A stretch of DNA of 64,000 nucleotides from assembly GCA_017654935.2 (NCBI GenBank), contig CM065704.1, positions 19,795,320-19,859,319 on the forward strand, in the 5' to 3' direction. The notes below the pieces were generated by a model. That model searched no databases and was not told the origin of the DNA. It worked only from the letters and a program-made list of their open reading frames with translations. This document shows, one piece after another, positions 49,669-62,627 of the stretch. Position 1 is the stretch's first letter. Each line of letters begins with the position of its first letter. Made by a program: the position numbers and the translations under genes. Source of the DNA: Phymorhynchus buccinoides. Its lineage: Eukaryota; Mollusca; Gastropoda; Neogastropoda; Raphitomidae.

Positions 49669-50149
49669 ACGACTCATACTAGTCAAAAACGGTAACTCGA
49701 ACTTTATGGTCCACGATAACCTGGCTTGGTGCTTCAATTTTCGGACTCGATCAATTCAATGCTGCGTTAATTTACATCAAAGTCAGTTCATAGTTTTGTC
49801 AATTTAGTCTTTATTTTCAATTCTGTGGTATTAAAACACTGATAAATTTACTTATTGAGAGAAAACACGTCCTGATGAATTGCCTATAGCGTACAAAACG
49901 TTTTTAGTATATAAAGCGATTGCCATTCAATTTATACATATATTTTATTTATACACGAGCTTGTTTTGCATTAATCAATATGCAATCAAGCATGATGTAA
50001 ACAAAGATTAGAGTCCAGTTATTTGTAAATACGCTGATGATTTTATACACTTATGGATCGAAATTATAGGTTTTTTTAAGACGATTCAGAAAATCAAGAA
50101 CAGTAACTCGTATATACATCCCGTAGCAAACACTATTTTTGCTACTTGA
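49669..50149. other. AT-rich DNA, no gene recognised
   Basis: A weakly similar version of 47340-47420 is visible at about 49735-49810 (TCGGACTCGATCAATTCAAT). Nothing else recognised. Confidence 0.5.
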
Positions 50150-50903
<754 letters not shown>

Positions 50904-50956
50904 GTACCATTCTAATTTCTGTTAATCTGAAATTATTTTTATTTTTATCACTCACT

Positions 50957-52455
50957 TACCAGCGTGCCCTGCAAAATCCTCGAGCACATCCTGGTCAGCA
51001 AGATTATGGGTTTCGCAGAGGCAAACAAAATCCTGAGGGAGGAGCAGCATGGCTTCAGGAAAGGCCGTTCTTGTGAGTGCCAGCTTCTCGGGCTTGTGGA
51101 CGAGCTCACGTACAACATGGAGAGAGGCAAGCAGACGGACGTCTTGGTGATGGATTTCTCCAAGGCGTTCAATAAAGTCAACCACTCCCAGTGGTCCACA
51201 AGCTCCGACATTATGGCATCACCGGGCAGATCATTTCCTGATTCAGCAACATCCTCACAGACAGGAAACAAGCGGTGGTTGTGGACGGCGCCAAATCGGA
51301 AACGATCCCAGTAGAGTCAGGAGTCCCCCAGGGATCAGTGTTAGGGCCTACCCTTTTCCTGCTCTACATAAATGATCTCCCTGAAAAACTCTTCTCAACC
51401 CCCAGGCTCTTTGCTGAAGACACCCTGTGCCATAAGACCATGGAGTCTCAGAGAGACCAGGCCTCTCTTCAGCAAGATCTGGACCGCATGGCGGACTGGG
51501 AAGAAAAGTGGAGGATGAAGTTCCATCCCGAAAAGTGCCAATCTATGCACGTATCCAGAAAAAAAGACCCCTCAAGCTGGCACTTATCACCTTCACGGCC
51601 AGAGACTACAGACAGCAGAAGAAGATCAAGTACCTGGGTGTCACAATTTCCCAAAATCTGTCATGGGACACCCACATCAACAACACCGTAAACAAGGCAA
51701 ACAAGACTCTAGGCTTCCTCCGACGAAATTTGAAGATAGGCTCCATCTCCGTCAAGGAAACTGCCTACAAAGCCTTAGTTCGTCCCACCCTTGAGTACAC
51801 CGCTTCTGTCTGGGACCCTCATACAGCCAAAACCACCGGCAAGATTGAGAGGGTCCAGCGCCGCGCAGCTAGATGGGTCGTACGTCGCCACCGCCAAACA
51901 TCCAGCGTGGACAACATGCTGACCCAGCTGCAGTGGCCTCCACTCAAGGACAGGCGACGCTCCGCTAGGCTGGCCACCTTCTTCAAGTTCCACCATGGAG
52001 AGGTGGCCATCAACACCCAACACCAGGCAGTCTCCCATCCTCCTTCACGACAGATGCGACAGACTCGCTCACAGGCCTACCTACTTCCTGCCTGTAAAAC
52101 AAATTACAGGAAGTACGTATTCTTTCCAAGGGCTGTGAGTGAGTGGAACTCTCTTCCACCTGAGGCGATATGATCAGCCTCGGTGGAGGAATTCAAATCC
52201 CGGATCTGAGCCCCCTCCTCCCCCCCCCCCCCCCCCCATTCCCCCCCCCCCCCTGTCCTCACCCTTCCGTTGTCTCAACGGTCAACTCCATACCCCCTGT
52301 CCAAGCCTCCCCCCCACCCTCCCATTCAATCCCGCATTGAGCTGATCATCCGGGCAGCAAGTCCTTCATACAAGACCCTGATTAGGTGGAAACCCCCCAT
52401 GTCGTAAGCGTCATAATCATCAATTTGTTGATGGAGGATGCTATATGCAACAACA
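50957..52455 (+). pseudogene. Jockey-like LINE, RT to 3' end, with frameshifts
   Basis: Three frames in order: EEQHGFRKGRSCECQLLGLV and VMDFSKAFNKVNH (50964-51190); VESGVPQGSVLGPTLFLLYI and RLFAEDTLCH (51275-51560); then KIKYLGVTISQNLSWDTHI, RPTLEYTASVWDPHT, RVQRRAARWVV, FFPRAVSEWNSLPPEAI and a stop (51560-52173). The catalytic FADD reads FAED. Frames shift near 51180 and 51560. The endonuclease is missing. The 5' edge lies about 55 bp after a (TC)n tract; the tail ends AACAACAAGAAG before (GT)n. Non-functional. Confidence 0.8.
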
Positions 52456-52463
52456 AGAAGTGT

Positions 52464-52466
<3 letters not shown>

Positions 52467-52558
<92 letters not shown>

Positions 52559-52739
52559 TGTGCGTGTGTGTGTTGAATTAGTGTTTAATGTTTATTAATT
52601 GCTTTCCTGTTTGAAATGTTCATGCATACATGAGCTTATGAGTGTGTGCGTGTGTGTGCGCAGGCGCGCCGTGCGTGTGTGTGTGCAGGGGGGGGGGGGG
52701 CGCAGGGGGCAGGGGGTGTAGGTGTACGTGCGTGCCGGG

Positions 52740-52779
<40 letters not shown>

Positions 52780-52780
52780 C
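52467..52780. repeat. (GT)n tracts with G run
   Basis: (GT)n 52467-52572 and 52740-52778, with GC/GT and a G run (52688-52700) between. Confidence 0.95.
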
Positions 52781-52789
52781 AATAGTTGA

Positions 52790-53338
52790 CTTACTATACC
52801 TTTGCTTTCAATTTTGTTTGTAAATGTTGACCATTATTGTGTTTCCATTAAGTTCTTACAAAGTATTACTGATGCACATGTCGGGGTATGAGGCGGGGGA
52901 GGGACAGGTTGGGGTGTGTGTGACGTAAGTGTCCCGCGCGACCCCTCTTTCTTTATCTACACCCCCCCCCCCCTCTCCTTTTCTTTTCTCTGTCCGGCCG
53001 CCACGTTAATTGCCACCCACCATCTAAAGAATGCCGATTAAGGGATTGGTCCCTTTCAAGTCCGATTTGTCTCCCCGGTCGGCATGCAACCCCTACCGAG
53101 GTTATCTCCCTTCACCCCCCCCCCCTCTTATCTACCGTCTCATCACGAGATAGTGATATCAAGAGTCGGCGCCCTTTGTAAGACACCTCGCCCTTACCCA
53201 TCACAAGAAAGTGACAACCACGGTTATCTCCCTTTGAAGATGGTTTTGCCGTTCCGAGCATGAGAAGGATTTGAATGTCCGGCATGTGATAAGGATGTAA
53301 TAGGCGCGTGATTGTTCGGTACATTTAGAACATGATCT
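52790..53338. other. No gene recognised
   Basis: C and T runs near 52963 and 53117. Repeated phrase GGTTATCTCCCTT at 53099 and 53221. TGTGACGTAAG at 52917 is an alternative left end for the LTR-like repeat that follows. Confidence 0.5.
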
Positions 53339-54692
53339 TGTGACGTGTCGACTGCTATAAACCAATAGCAGGCTTTCATTGTTTGAAAGTGAAGGCTATA
53401 ATTGGCGTAGTGAGAAAAAGTTTTTCACACAAGACGCTGAAACTGACTAGAGCAACACCTCTCCCAGCCAGAATAGCCCACCTAGTAAGTCTTATTGATG
53501 ACTGGTGATTGAGACTGGTTGTTTGTTTGACTCTAGTTTTGATCTAGATCCTATGTTCAATGATGAATAAGGAGTAGATAGATATGTTATAGAAAAGAAG
53601 TGGTAAACATTCTATTCTATTTATGTGCACTGATTATTTGTGTGTGTGTGTTTTTGACTTGAACACTTTTGGTACCAGAACCGGAGTTTATGCCTACTAA
53701 CCCATTTGTCTATTTTTAGTAGGAAACCTATGGGCCGCAATCTTGCACTTTATGATACCATTCCTTTCCAGGTGTTGGATGGAGAGTGATGTTGTCTTGA
53801 TCACCTTTTATGTTTTACTGATCTCAGTTTGTTAACTGAAATTCAGTTTATTTATTAACTAGTGCTATTGTACAAGGGAAGCCTTCTAGCCGGTTGGGAT
53901 TCACTAATGCCCTGCCGACTGAAGCCCCTTGTCTCTAAGCCATAGAGATCTACATCCACCTTCTCCTGTGATTATCAGCAGGGCATCGTGGGCCGGAAGA
54001 TCATCCCGGACTCCACCAAGCACCAAGACGGGAAAGACGCCCCGCACCCAGAATCCGTGAGGAGACCACGCCTGAACCGTGCCATCCCGCGAAGCCGTAA
54101 CCGGAACGACTGGGAGCTACTCTCATCTGACGAGCAAGCCCAGCCACACCAGCATTCGCCGATCACTACGGAGGAACTTGCCAAGAGCTAAGTTTATAAA
54201 ACCGCGCAAATCACTGGAACTTTCCTACGGACAATGAAGATAATTAGTAACCCTTCCGGCATGGGGCGAACCTTATAGAAAGACAAAAGTCTTGTAAATC
54301 CTTTCGGATTCCATTGGGTTTTTTTTATCCATATTTTGTTTTGGCGCCATTGAGCTGCTTTATTATTATTGTTGCATAATCTTATGCAGATTTTGGGAGT
54401 AAATAAAATACAAGTGTCAAATAATCCTGAACCCTTTGGTCAGACTGATGAGAGTGGGAGTCTTGTAATTTCATGTAAAACCCTACTTCTCTCTGTCTGC
54501 CATTTAGAGCAATTCAACCACTTGTATTTCTTACAACCATACGAGCCAGAACCCGGGCACAAATATAAATTTATTAGATGAAAAGGGGCCGGGAAAGTTG
54601 CTCATCTCCCATACCCTAGAGAAGTGGGCTAAAGGCAAATTATCTAAAGTCTTCCCTAGGGACTTAGCCTTTTAACCCATTACCTCGTCACA
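53339..54692 (+). mobile_element. LTR-like repeat, copy 2
   Basis: Begins TGTGACG and ends CGTCACA, short inverted ends of LTR type. Contains a TATAAA at 53356, a GTAAGT at 53486, a coding-like exon at 53979-54191 and AATAAA at 54402. The last 470 bp match 34480-34965. No clean target duplication was found; limits on the left are uncertain. Confidence 0.4.
53979..54191 (+). CDS. Coding-like terminal exon, unknown protein
   Basis: After an acceptor (GATTATCAG, ending 53978) a frame runs 70 codons to TAA at 54191: QGIVGRKIIPDSTKHQDGKD, then SVRRPRLNRAIPRSRNRNDW and ELLSSDEQAQPHQHS. It is distinctly GC-richer than its flanks and has no internal Met, so it would be a final exon rather than a whole gene. 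A GTAAGT donor lies upstream at 53486. It is hydrophilic with basic and acidic patches and no domain I recognise. It lies inside the LTR-like repeat, so it may be the end of a retroelement polyprotein; a host exon captured by repeats is the alternative. Confidence 0.3.
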   Translation, partial: QGIVGRKIIPDSTKHQDGKDAPHPESVRRPRLNRAIPRSRNRNDWELLSSDEQAQPHQHSPITTEELAKS

Positions 54693-55710
54693 TCTAGTGT
54701 TGGGTGTCAGTGTTGGACTAGCGTTTGATGTAATGATGGTTTTCATATGTGTTTGCTTTACTAGTATACCTTTTCCCCCAACTATGGGGGAAAATAAATA
54801 CATAAATATGTATGTATGTTCATTTTTTGTTATTCGTTTATTTATTTATTTGTTATTAATTACTCATGTGTAAGGTCAACAAGGTAATTGTTGACCAGTA
54901 GTCTGAATTACCTAAAGCACAGACAAACACATGCACAAGAAAAAAAGAAAAAAAAAGACCGCAATTAACTTATACTCCTTTATTCACTGTAGTGGGGCAA
55001 AGGACAATAAACCTTCCCACGGAACAATGTGAAGACAATATGCAGATATGGAGTACCAAAATTAAAAAAAGATTGTTTGTCTTTGAGGCAGGAGAACCAG
55101 TTGATTTGGAAAGTTTTATGGCACTAGGAACTTTCATGGGTGTGGTGACACTCATTTCCGGTATTTTTTCAGCAAAATGGATAATATTACCTGCGTATGT
55201 GAATTAAAATGAGTTTTTCTTCCTTAAATATTAACTGATTTTTATATATTTATTAATGCTGAATCCCTGGATATAGATTTTATTGCTGTCAGGCGAGTAC
55301 TTTTAGAGATATGGCCAGTTTAGTGTCAGTTGTGTTCAAATTTGGCTATTGGACAAAAGCGAAATTAGCGTTTTTAGCCATTTTTGCACCCATGTATTTT
55401 CAAAAATGTACATTCTTATTAGACAGAGAAAAAATCCTCATGTTGTATAAGTATCCAACTATTAGAAAAAAGACGTTTCAACTTTGAAAGTGCATTAATC
55501 TTTGAGATATGCTACTTCACAAACGACGTTTTTTGCATTTTTCCAAAATTGCGCAAAATGTGGGGTCTTTAAAAGCAATTATCCTCAAAACTGTTGAAAA
55601 GATTTAACTGAAATTTTGCATGTGAGCTTCTATTACGGTCTTGTTTAGAAATACGCATTTGGTTTTTGGTTACCTTGAATTTTTACCGTTTCTGTAGATA
55701 TACCTAAATA
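54693..55710. other. AT-rich DNA, no confident gene
   Basis: A 71-codon plus-strand frame (54992-55207) follows an acceptor-like CACTGTAG but has no recognised homology and a weak donor. The rest is AT-rich with TTTTGAGATATG- and AAAATTGCGCAAAATG-like phrases resembling family III filler. Confidence 0.5.
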
Positions 55711-57388
55711 TACCGATCTCCAAACATGAGAAAGAAGGCCCAGCCGAGTGCCACCAAAACACTTATTGTAACATCTAATTATCGCATTAACTCCTTGTTT
55801 TTAGATCTCATTATTATAAGTTATTTGGATTTGGGTATGGTACATGACTTTTGTGATGTCGAGACCTTGTTCTTTAGCATACGAGAGCTTCAGCTCGAGT
55901 ATGCTAAAGAACACGGTGTCGAGACATCACAAATGTCATGTACCATGCCCAAATCCAAATAACGTATATATACCGATCTTACCATTTATATAAAAACAGC
56001 AGAAAATCACAATGCATTGAAGAGGCGAGATGCGCCTCCATGTAGATCTGAATCAATCATAGCAACCGCTGCACCAGCATAGCAAAATCCATTAATCCAC
56101 AAAGAATATAGTCCGCAGTTTACAAGGTTGAGAGCTATTTTAATGCAAATTGAGCGAATCTTCGCAATAGCAATTGTCATGTCCTGATGATATTTAGTGT
56201 TTAAAACTCTTATTGCACAGATTAAGACCATATGAACCGGATCAGTTTTGGGGTGGAAAATAAAGTAAACTTACTGCATTGAAAATAGGGGAGAACGGAG
56301 CTGGTCCACCTACTTTTTAGCTTTTCTCGCCATTAAAGGTAAGCCAACTGAAGTACAAGCTCATTTTTAGACCACTTGTTGAGTAAATGTATGGACATGT
56401 CGACAACATACGTTTATAGAAAATTCAGTTGATTGAGATTCATTCGTTCGTGGTGCTTTTGTTATGAAGAAAGCCAAAAGATCTTGTCTTGCTTACTCAC
56501 ACGTCAGCACCACTTTTACGTCATCAAACAAAAAATGCGTCATTTGGGTGATGACAATTTTCTGGGCGACAAAAGTAGGGGATATCAGGGCTTGTCAGAC
56601 CCCGCCACAGGTTCCTCATTTCACTTTTATTGCTAAGTATTTTGCTGTAGAATTATTTTGATCTTGTGAAAGCCTCCTGCTGTCCTCCTGCCGTGTCCTG
56701 TGTAAGATTGGAAAGTGTCCATTAATTTGAGAAAAGTTGAGCAAAAAAGTCTAATTTTTGCTATTATTTGTAACGAATGAATCTCAATCAACTGAATTTT
56801 CTATAAACGTATGTTGTCGACATGTCCATACATTTACTCAACAAGTGGTCTAAAAATGAGCTTCTACTCCAGTTGGCTTACCTTTTATGGCGAGAAAAGC
56901 TAAAAAGTAGGCGGACCAGCTATTTTCAATGCAGTAAGTTTACTTTATTTTCCACCCGGAAACTGATCCGGTTCATATGGTCTTAATCTGTGCAATAAGA
57001 GTTTTAAAAACTAAATATCATTCGGGACATGACAACTGCTATTGCGAAGATTTGCTCAATTTGCATTAAAATAGCTCTCAACCTTGTAAACTGCGGACTA
57101 TATTCTTTGTGGATTAATGGATTTTGCTATGTTGGTGCAGCGGTTGCTATGATTCAGATCTACATGGAGGCGCATCTCGCCTCTTCAATGCATTGTGATT
57201 TTCTGCTGTTTTTATATAAATGGTAAGATCGGTATTTGGATTTGGGCATGGTACATGACTTTTGTGATGTCTCGACACCGTGTTCTTTAGCATACTCGAG
57301 CTGAAGCTCTCGTATGCTAAAGAACAAGGTCTCGAAATCACAAAAGACGAAAAGTCATGTACCATGCCCAAATCCAAATAACTTATAT
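55711..57388. mobile_element. Foldback element copy B, long inverted arms with hairpin ends
   Basis: The core 55815-57388 is an inverted repeat. Left arm: hairpin 55821-55963 plus X 55964-56449. Centre: Y, inverted relative to copy A (56450-56769). Right arm: X inverted (56770-57232) plus hairpin (57233-57382). Outer ends are TATAAGTTATTTGGATTTGG and its complement. Arms are about 620 bp with scattered differences. 55711-55805 is the inverse of 46557-46653. No transposase frame; short Cys/Ile-rich frames in X read differently on each strand. Confidence 0.8.
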
Positions 57389-57906
57389 TGATTCTCAAAA
57401 CTTATGCTATTTGTTTGGGGTAATTTCGCGGAGGGACGTGGCTAGTAGGCTTTATCGTGCAGATTCGGTCTATTCTACATGTTCAGTTTTCGTGACTTAA
57501 ACGCCTTAAAATAAAAGTTGGGTTTAAACTTTAATAGACAACTTCAGGGGCCAGATTGTTTTGATCTGTATCGATAACAAATCTCGTTCCGAATTCTGAA
57601 ATTAGATAAGTGACCGATAATCAAGTGTGCCAGCCAATTAGGGTGCCTTACAGAAGATGCAATTTTCAATAAAAATGATGAAGGTTTTCGAAACAAGATG
57701 CAATCTGAACGAAAGAAGAAGACTTAAATTAAATTGTTAAATGGGTGTTTACATGTTGAGTTGCTTTAATTTAAATGCGTTGAGATACGGAATCGATCAC
57801 GCATGAAGTACACCTCCACCGTCATGATGTACGTATCTTCCACTGTTTGTGTGCATTTTTCACGCGAGAAATGACGATACGTAACGCATCTCAAGCTTGA
57901 CGGTAA
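57389..57906. other. No gene recognised
   Basis: AT-rich sequence without recognised repeats. Confidence 0.6.
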
Positions 57907-57910
57907 TTAA

Positions 57911-58119
57911 CCCTTTCTCCGCCAGCCATTTTTTAGCCAAAAAATAGCATTAAACTTAACTGGGGAGAGAAAATAAAATATCTGCAACACTGCGAATTCA
58001 TCTGTGACATATAACATTACCTCCCAAAATTAAGAAAATAGGGTCTTTGGATAACAGTGCTGATTTGATGCCTTTTAGTGACATTGTGGTGCTAAAATGC
58101 GACATTGGCGGTGAAAGGG
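57911..58119. mobile_element. piggyBac-like MITE, second copy
   Basis: CCCTTTCTCCGCCA...TGGCGGTGAAAGGG with TTAA at 57907-57910 and 58120-58123. 209 bp; the internal GATGCCTTTTAGTGACAT is shared with 10231-10467. Confidence 0.85.
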
Positions 58120-58123
58120 TTAA

Positions 58124-58735
58124 AGTCCACGTTAACATATTTCGCTAGTTCTCCATGACAACACAATGTTAATGCTACTATCATCGTAACATTTCAATAT
58201 TACGGTGCTAGTGTGACAACTATTTCGCAATATACCTATAGGCTACCTAGTAATACTACTCTATGTATTAGTATTGCTTGCTATCATATCATGTAAAAAT
58301 CAACCAATCGTATTATCGCTGCACTGACACACCCCCAAGGGCAGACAAGCAATCATTAAAAAATAGCAGCTATCTCGATTGACGCAAAAACGTGCCGCTT
58401 CATTTAGTGTAACTGATATTCTTGAGTGTGCGATACCCATGTTGCTCCACGTCAGAAGTGCTTCAAACGAAGCATGCTACCGTATCATACAAATTACGGA
58501 CACGATCGGTTGGTGTTTTCCTTTTTTGCGTTTTCAAAAAATTGAGAGCCAAAAGTGGCACAATGACACCCGCACATCGACATAACACTAACAGTATAGC
58601 TGGGCAAGTAGTGTCCAAAACCGTGCATTTTCGTGCTACAAGCATGAAATTTGGTACAGGTGATTGTCTTTGGGTACTAAACAATTATAGATACAGGGGC
58701 AGTTGAATTTGTTTTGGTTATGTTGATTTTATTAA
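58124..58735. other. No gene recognised
   Basis: AT-rich; frames at 58379-58706 have no homology I recognise. Confidence 0.6.
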
Positions 58736-58737
58736 AA

Positions 58738-59225
58738 ATTCAAAATGGCCGCCAATCGGTCTACCACATAAAAAGAATCGAGTGTAAGAGATGCAAATAT
58801 TATATTATAAGCACTAAATATGGCTCAGATGCACACACGTAGATACAAAATAAAACCTGTTATGCAATTATGACAAAATATGTATAAGTGCTTTTTTTAA
58901 TCAATTCAAAATGGCTGTCAATGTTTTAAGTTATGACTACCTTATAAAACAATTTAAGGTTATAAGCACAGCATTTGACATACATTGACACTTGTAAATG
59001 GTTAATGCATGCTGTTACACAATCATGATAAATTATATTCATATTTATATTCTTAAATAAATTCAAAATGGCTGCCAGTCAGCTGTGTTATGGCTGCCAC
59101 ATGAAAAGAGTTAAAGTTTAAAGTTTCAAATTTAATTATATTAGTACGAAACTTGACATACATGTACACTTGTACACATTTTACGACGTTTTACACAATC
59201 ATGACAACATATATGCATATTTATT
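58738..59225 (+). repeat. Diverged tandem repeat, three units of about 160 bp
   Basis: Each unit opens TTCAAAATGGC(C/T)G(C/T)CA (58738, 58908, 59063) and includes ATTTGACATACAT-like, TTACACAATCATGA(C/T)AA and CATATTTAT phrases. GCCATTTTG, the complement of the opening, is the YY1/Pho core. Confidence 0.75.
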
Positions 59226-59280
59226 TTTACATTCCACCATGAGTTTTAGCATGCTTTTACTTCTGTATCTAATGTTTATC

Positions 59281-59350
59281 GGGGGGGGGGGGGGGGGGGG
59301 GGGGGGGGTTGGTTGGCGGGGGGGGGGGGGGGGGTTGAAGGGAGGTGGGT
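59281..59350. repeat. Long G runs
   Basis: Two G runs (59281-59308, 59318-59334) separated by TTGGTTGGC. Confidence 0.95.
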
Positions 59351-59399
59351 GTTAGTGTGTTGTGTTATGATTATATGCAATGCATTCTCTAATGTATTC

Positions 59400-59540
59400 A
59401 TTTTCATAGAGATGTATGGTGAGGATACGTGAACCAGTCTGTTAGAAATGTTTGTACGAATGGTGAGTGAAAAGCGCATTGAGTTGCTTTGCAAGATTAT
59501 GCGCTATAATATATAAGCATTATCAATCATTATTATTTTA
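59400..59540 (+). mobile_element. LINE 3' tail
   Basis: AAGCGCATTGAGTTGCTTTG and TATGCGCTATAATATATAAG followed by ATTATT units, the L2/CR1-type tail. Confidence 0.6.
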
Positions 59541-59934
59541 TCTTGGCAACAAGGACTGCTCTATTACTACGCCATCGATTGTCGATTCTGTACAAACTGC
59601 AATGTTTCATAATAGAGCATAATAATCAGATCAACTTAAACACAGCGATTTCTTGATTAGATGCTTTTTGTAAAGGGCACTACCCACTTCCAAGACGTCA
59701 CTACCCACTGAAGTCACTCTTGGCCCTACAAAGCCGAAAGCGACAAAATGCGTGAAAAGAAATAGTGCGTATTTTAACGAGCGATTTACTTTATTTTCCC
59801 CCATTTAATTTGGTTAAAACTTTTGAGAATTGTTTAGTAGGCTCATCAGAACTTGAAACAGTTGAAATAATGTTAAAAGCAATTAATATTTGGGCGACGC
59901 CCCCTTCTGAGTTTGATGTTCAGTGTTCAATGTT

Positions 59935-60003
59935 CTCTCTGTGTCTCTCTCTGTCTCTGTCTCTCTCTGTCCCTGTCTCTGTCTGTCTCTCTCTCTCTCT
60001 CTT
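59935..60003. repeat. (TC)n microsatellite at a LINE 5' edge
   Basis: Imperfect TC/TG repeat ending CTCTCTCTTAG directly before LINE coding sequence. Confidence 0.95.
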
Positions 60004-61626
60004 AGCTGATAAAACAATACTAGCCGACCGAACTAGTTCTAACGATCTATTGTTACTGAAGGAGTACTGTGACTCCAAAAAACTAGGTCCGAAACTCAGT
60101 TTTCAGTACATGACTGTACATGAGGTGTACCAAGAATTACTTCAACTCAAGCATTCTAAATGTTGCGGCTTAGATCATATTGATAACTATATCTTAAAGT
60201 TATCTGCGCCTATTATCACTGACTGTCTTACCTATATCTATAACCTTTGCATTAAGAAAGGCTGTTATCCCCAATTGTTTAAAGACGCGAAGGTGATACC
60301 ACTATATAAATCTGGTGACCCCCAACTACCGACCTATATCTATCTTGTCTAACCTCTCCAAACCTCTAGAAAGGTTTTTAAAGCGTAATCTTCAGACATA
60401 CTTTACTACAAATGTTCTTTTCCATTGTAATCAAAGTGGCTTTAGAGAAAATCATTCCTGCCAAACAGTACTCACTAATCTAGTCGAACAGTGGCATTCT
60501 AATATTAACAATGACCTTCTCACCTGTGCTATTTTCGTTGACTTTGCTAAAGCCTTTGATGTTATTGACCATGCCCTTCTATTAAAAAAAACTATCATTG
60601 TACGGTTTAACCCAAGATTCTATTGCCCTCGTTTCGTCCTTTCTATCTGACAGACGACAAACCGTCTCCAAAGATATTATTACATCTTCATTGCAATCAG
60701 TCTATTATGGAGTTCCCCAAGGCTCTGTCTTAGGACCTATACTCTTCACCATTTATATAAATGACCTCCCGCTTCATCTTACTTCACCGTGTGAACTTTT
60801 TGCAGACGACACCACAATCCATAAAAACGGTTATAATGCTGACTCAATCTGTTCTGAATTGCAGAGTGACATTAATAATTTAGTTGACTGGTCAGAGCAA
60901 AATCATATGGCATTACATCCCCAAAAATCTAAATTCATGTTAATCACAAGACAAAAGAGGCAAAACTTTAAAAATCAATTAAGTACACCAACTATCTATG
61001 AAAAGTCTCTAGAAGAAGTTACTTCACACAAATTACTCGGCCTATACATTGACAACAACTTATCATGGTCAAAACACATGCAGATACTTGCCGAGAAAAT
61101 CTTTAAAAAAGTATTCCAGCTCAATAGAATAAAGCACTTTTTGGATCAACATACCCGTAAACTTTTTTTCCATGCCTATATTCAGCCTGACATTGATTAT
61201 GCATCAACATATTGGGATTCAGCTAGTAAAAACACACTCAAACACGTTGAAAGATTATATAAACGTTCTCTTAAACTCATACTCCTTAAATCGTCCTCCC
61301 TTGAAACCATTGACTATAAAGAACTCAACATTCTACCATTTGATTTGAAATGTCTACTAAACAAAGGTACCCTTATGTACAAGATCATAAATAAGTTAGT
61401 ACCAAAATATCTTATTACTAAATTTAAAGTCCATGCAATTCGAAGCAAAACCAAGTTAATAATGCCCCGCCCCAGAACAGATCTATATAAAGTATCCCTT
61501 ACATACTCAGGTGGTAAACTGTGGAACGACATCCCTGATAATTTCAAAAATAAAACTAGCGTATCTTCCTTTCGCAAATCTTATCACAAGTACATAATGG
61601 ACAATCTTGTCCATCAGTTATGTTAA
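60004..61626 (+). pseudogene. LINE reverse transcriptase, nearly complete, two frameshifts
   Basis: Frames in order: LQLKHSKCCGLDHIDNYILK and AKVIPLYKSGDP (to about 60325); NYRPISILSNLSKPLERFLK, QSGFRENHSCQTVLTNLVEQ and IFVDFAKAFDVIDHALLLKK (60315-60600); YYGVPQGSVLGPILFTIYIN, CELFADDTTIH, HKLLGLYIDNNLSWSKHM, PDIDYASTYWDSASKNTL and KLWNDIPDNFKNKTSVSSF (60598-61626). The catalytic FADD is intact. The two breaks fall at a C5 run (60319) and an A8 run (60585), so they could be true decay or base-call errors. The endonuclease is absent and the 5' edge is a (TC)n tract. A sister fragment lies at 62721. Confidence 0.8.
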
Positions 61627-62178
61627 TGAGTTTTACTTCAAATATCAACTTATGCCAAGATTCTTGTAATTTTTTTATGTTTCTCTGTATATCTGTTTAA
61701 TGTCCCAATTTGATTCTCTGTCAATTATTTCATGTGCCAATTTTTGTTTCATTGTCTTGGCTTGATCGTTTTTATGTCAATTTTTCATTGCCGGATGCAT
61801 GGTGTGAGTGTGTGAGTGAGAGGGCCAGGTGCAAAGACAGACGCGCGCGTGAACACACACATACACACATACAGGCACGAACGCCCACGAGCGCGCGCGC
61901 GCACACACACACACACATACAAACACAAACAAACAAACACACACACATGCACGCACGTACGCACGCGCGCACACACACACACCAACAAAATAGTGTTTAC
62001 CAGAATGTTCATTTGCACACACGAGCGAATGCGTGTTTGTACTATTGGATACGTGAAAATAAACGCTTTGTAAGACTGTTTACTGGAAGTATGGAGGGAT
62101 AGAGATTGAGAGAGGGAGAGAGAGACAGACACAGAGAGATAGAGATAGAATATGTGCGTGCGTGCGTGTGTGTGTGCA

Positions 62179-62243
<65 letters not shown>

Positions 62244-62627
62244 TTGAAACATACAAATAGAGACACAGATTTACCACACACACAAACAATCTGAAACATA
62301 AAATGAAACACAGAGATAACACTACTTAAACAGATGGCAGACAAAAGAGGGAGAGAAAAAGAGCGACAAGAGAAAGCCATTTGAAAGAGACGAAGATGAA
62401 GAAAACGAAGAAGTGGAAGAAAGATACCGTGAATGCGAGAGACTGAAAAAGAAAGAGAGCGATGTAAAGATAAAGGGAGATAATCACATTGTGTCCAATC
62501 TCTTGAGGAGAAGCGAAATAAAATTAAAATAGTTTTAAAAGGCAAAAATAATTAATACGCAATAAACCGCGAATTCCAATCACGCCACGTCTGTAAGCTC
62601 CTCTCTCCTCCTTAACATTTTGTGATC

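Noticed and set aside
54992..55207. 71-codon frame after an acceptor-like site
   Set aside because: Weak donor, no homology recognised; kept only as a note in the region entry.
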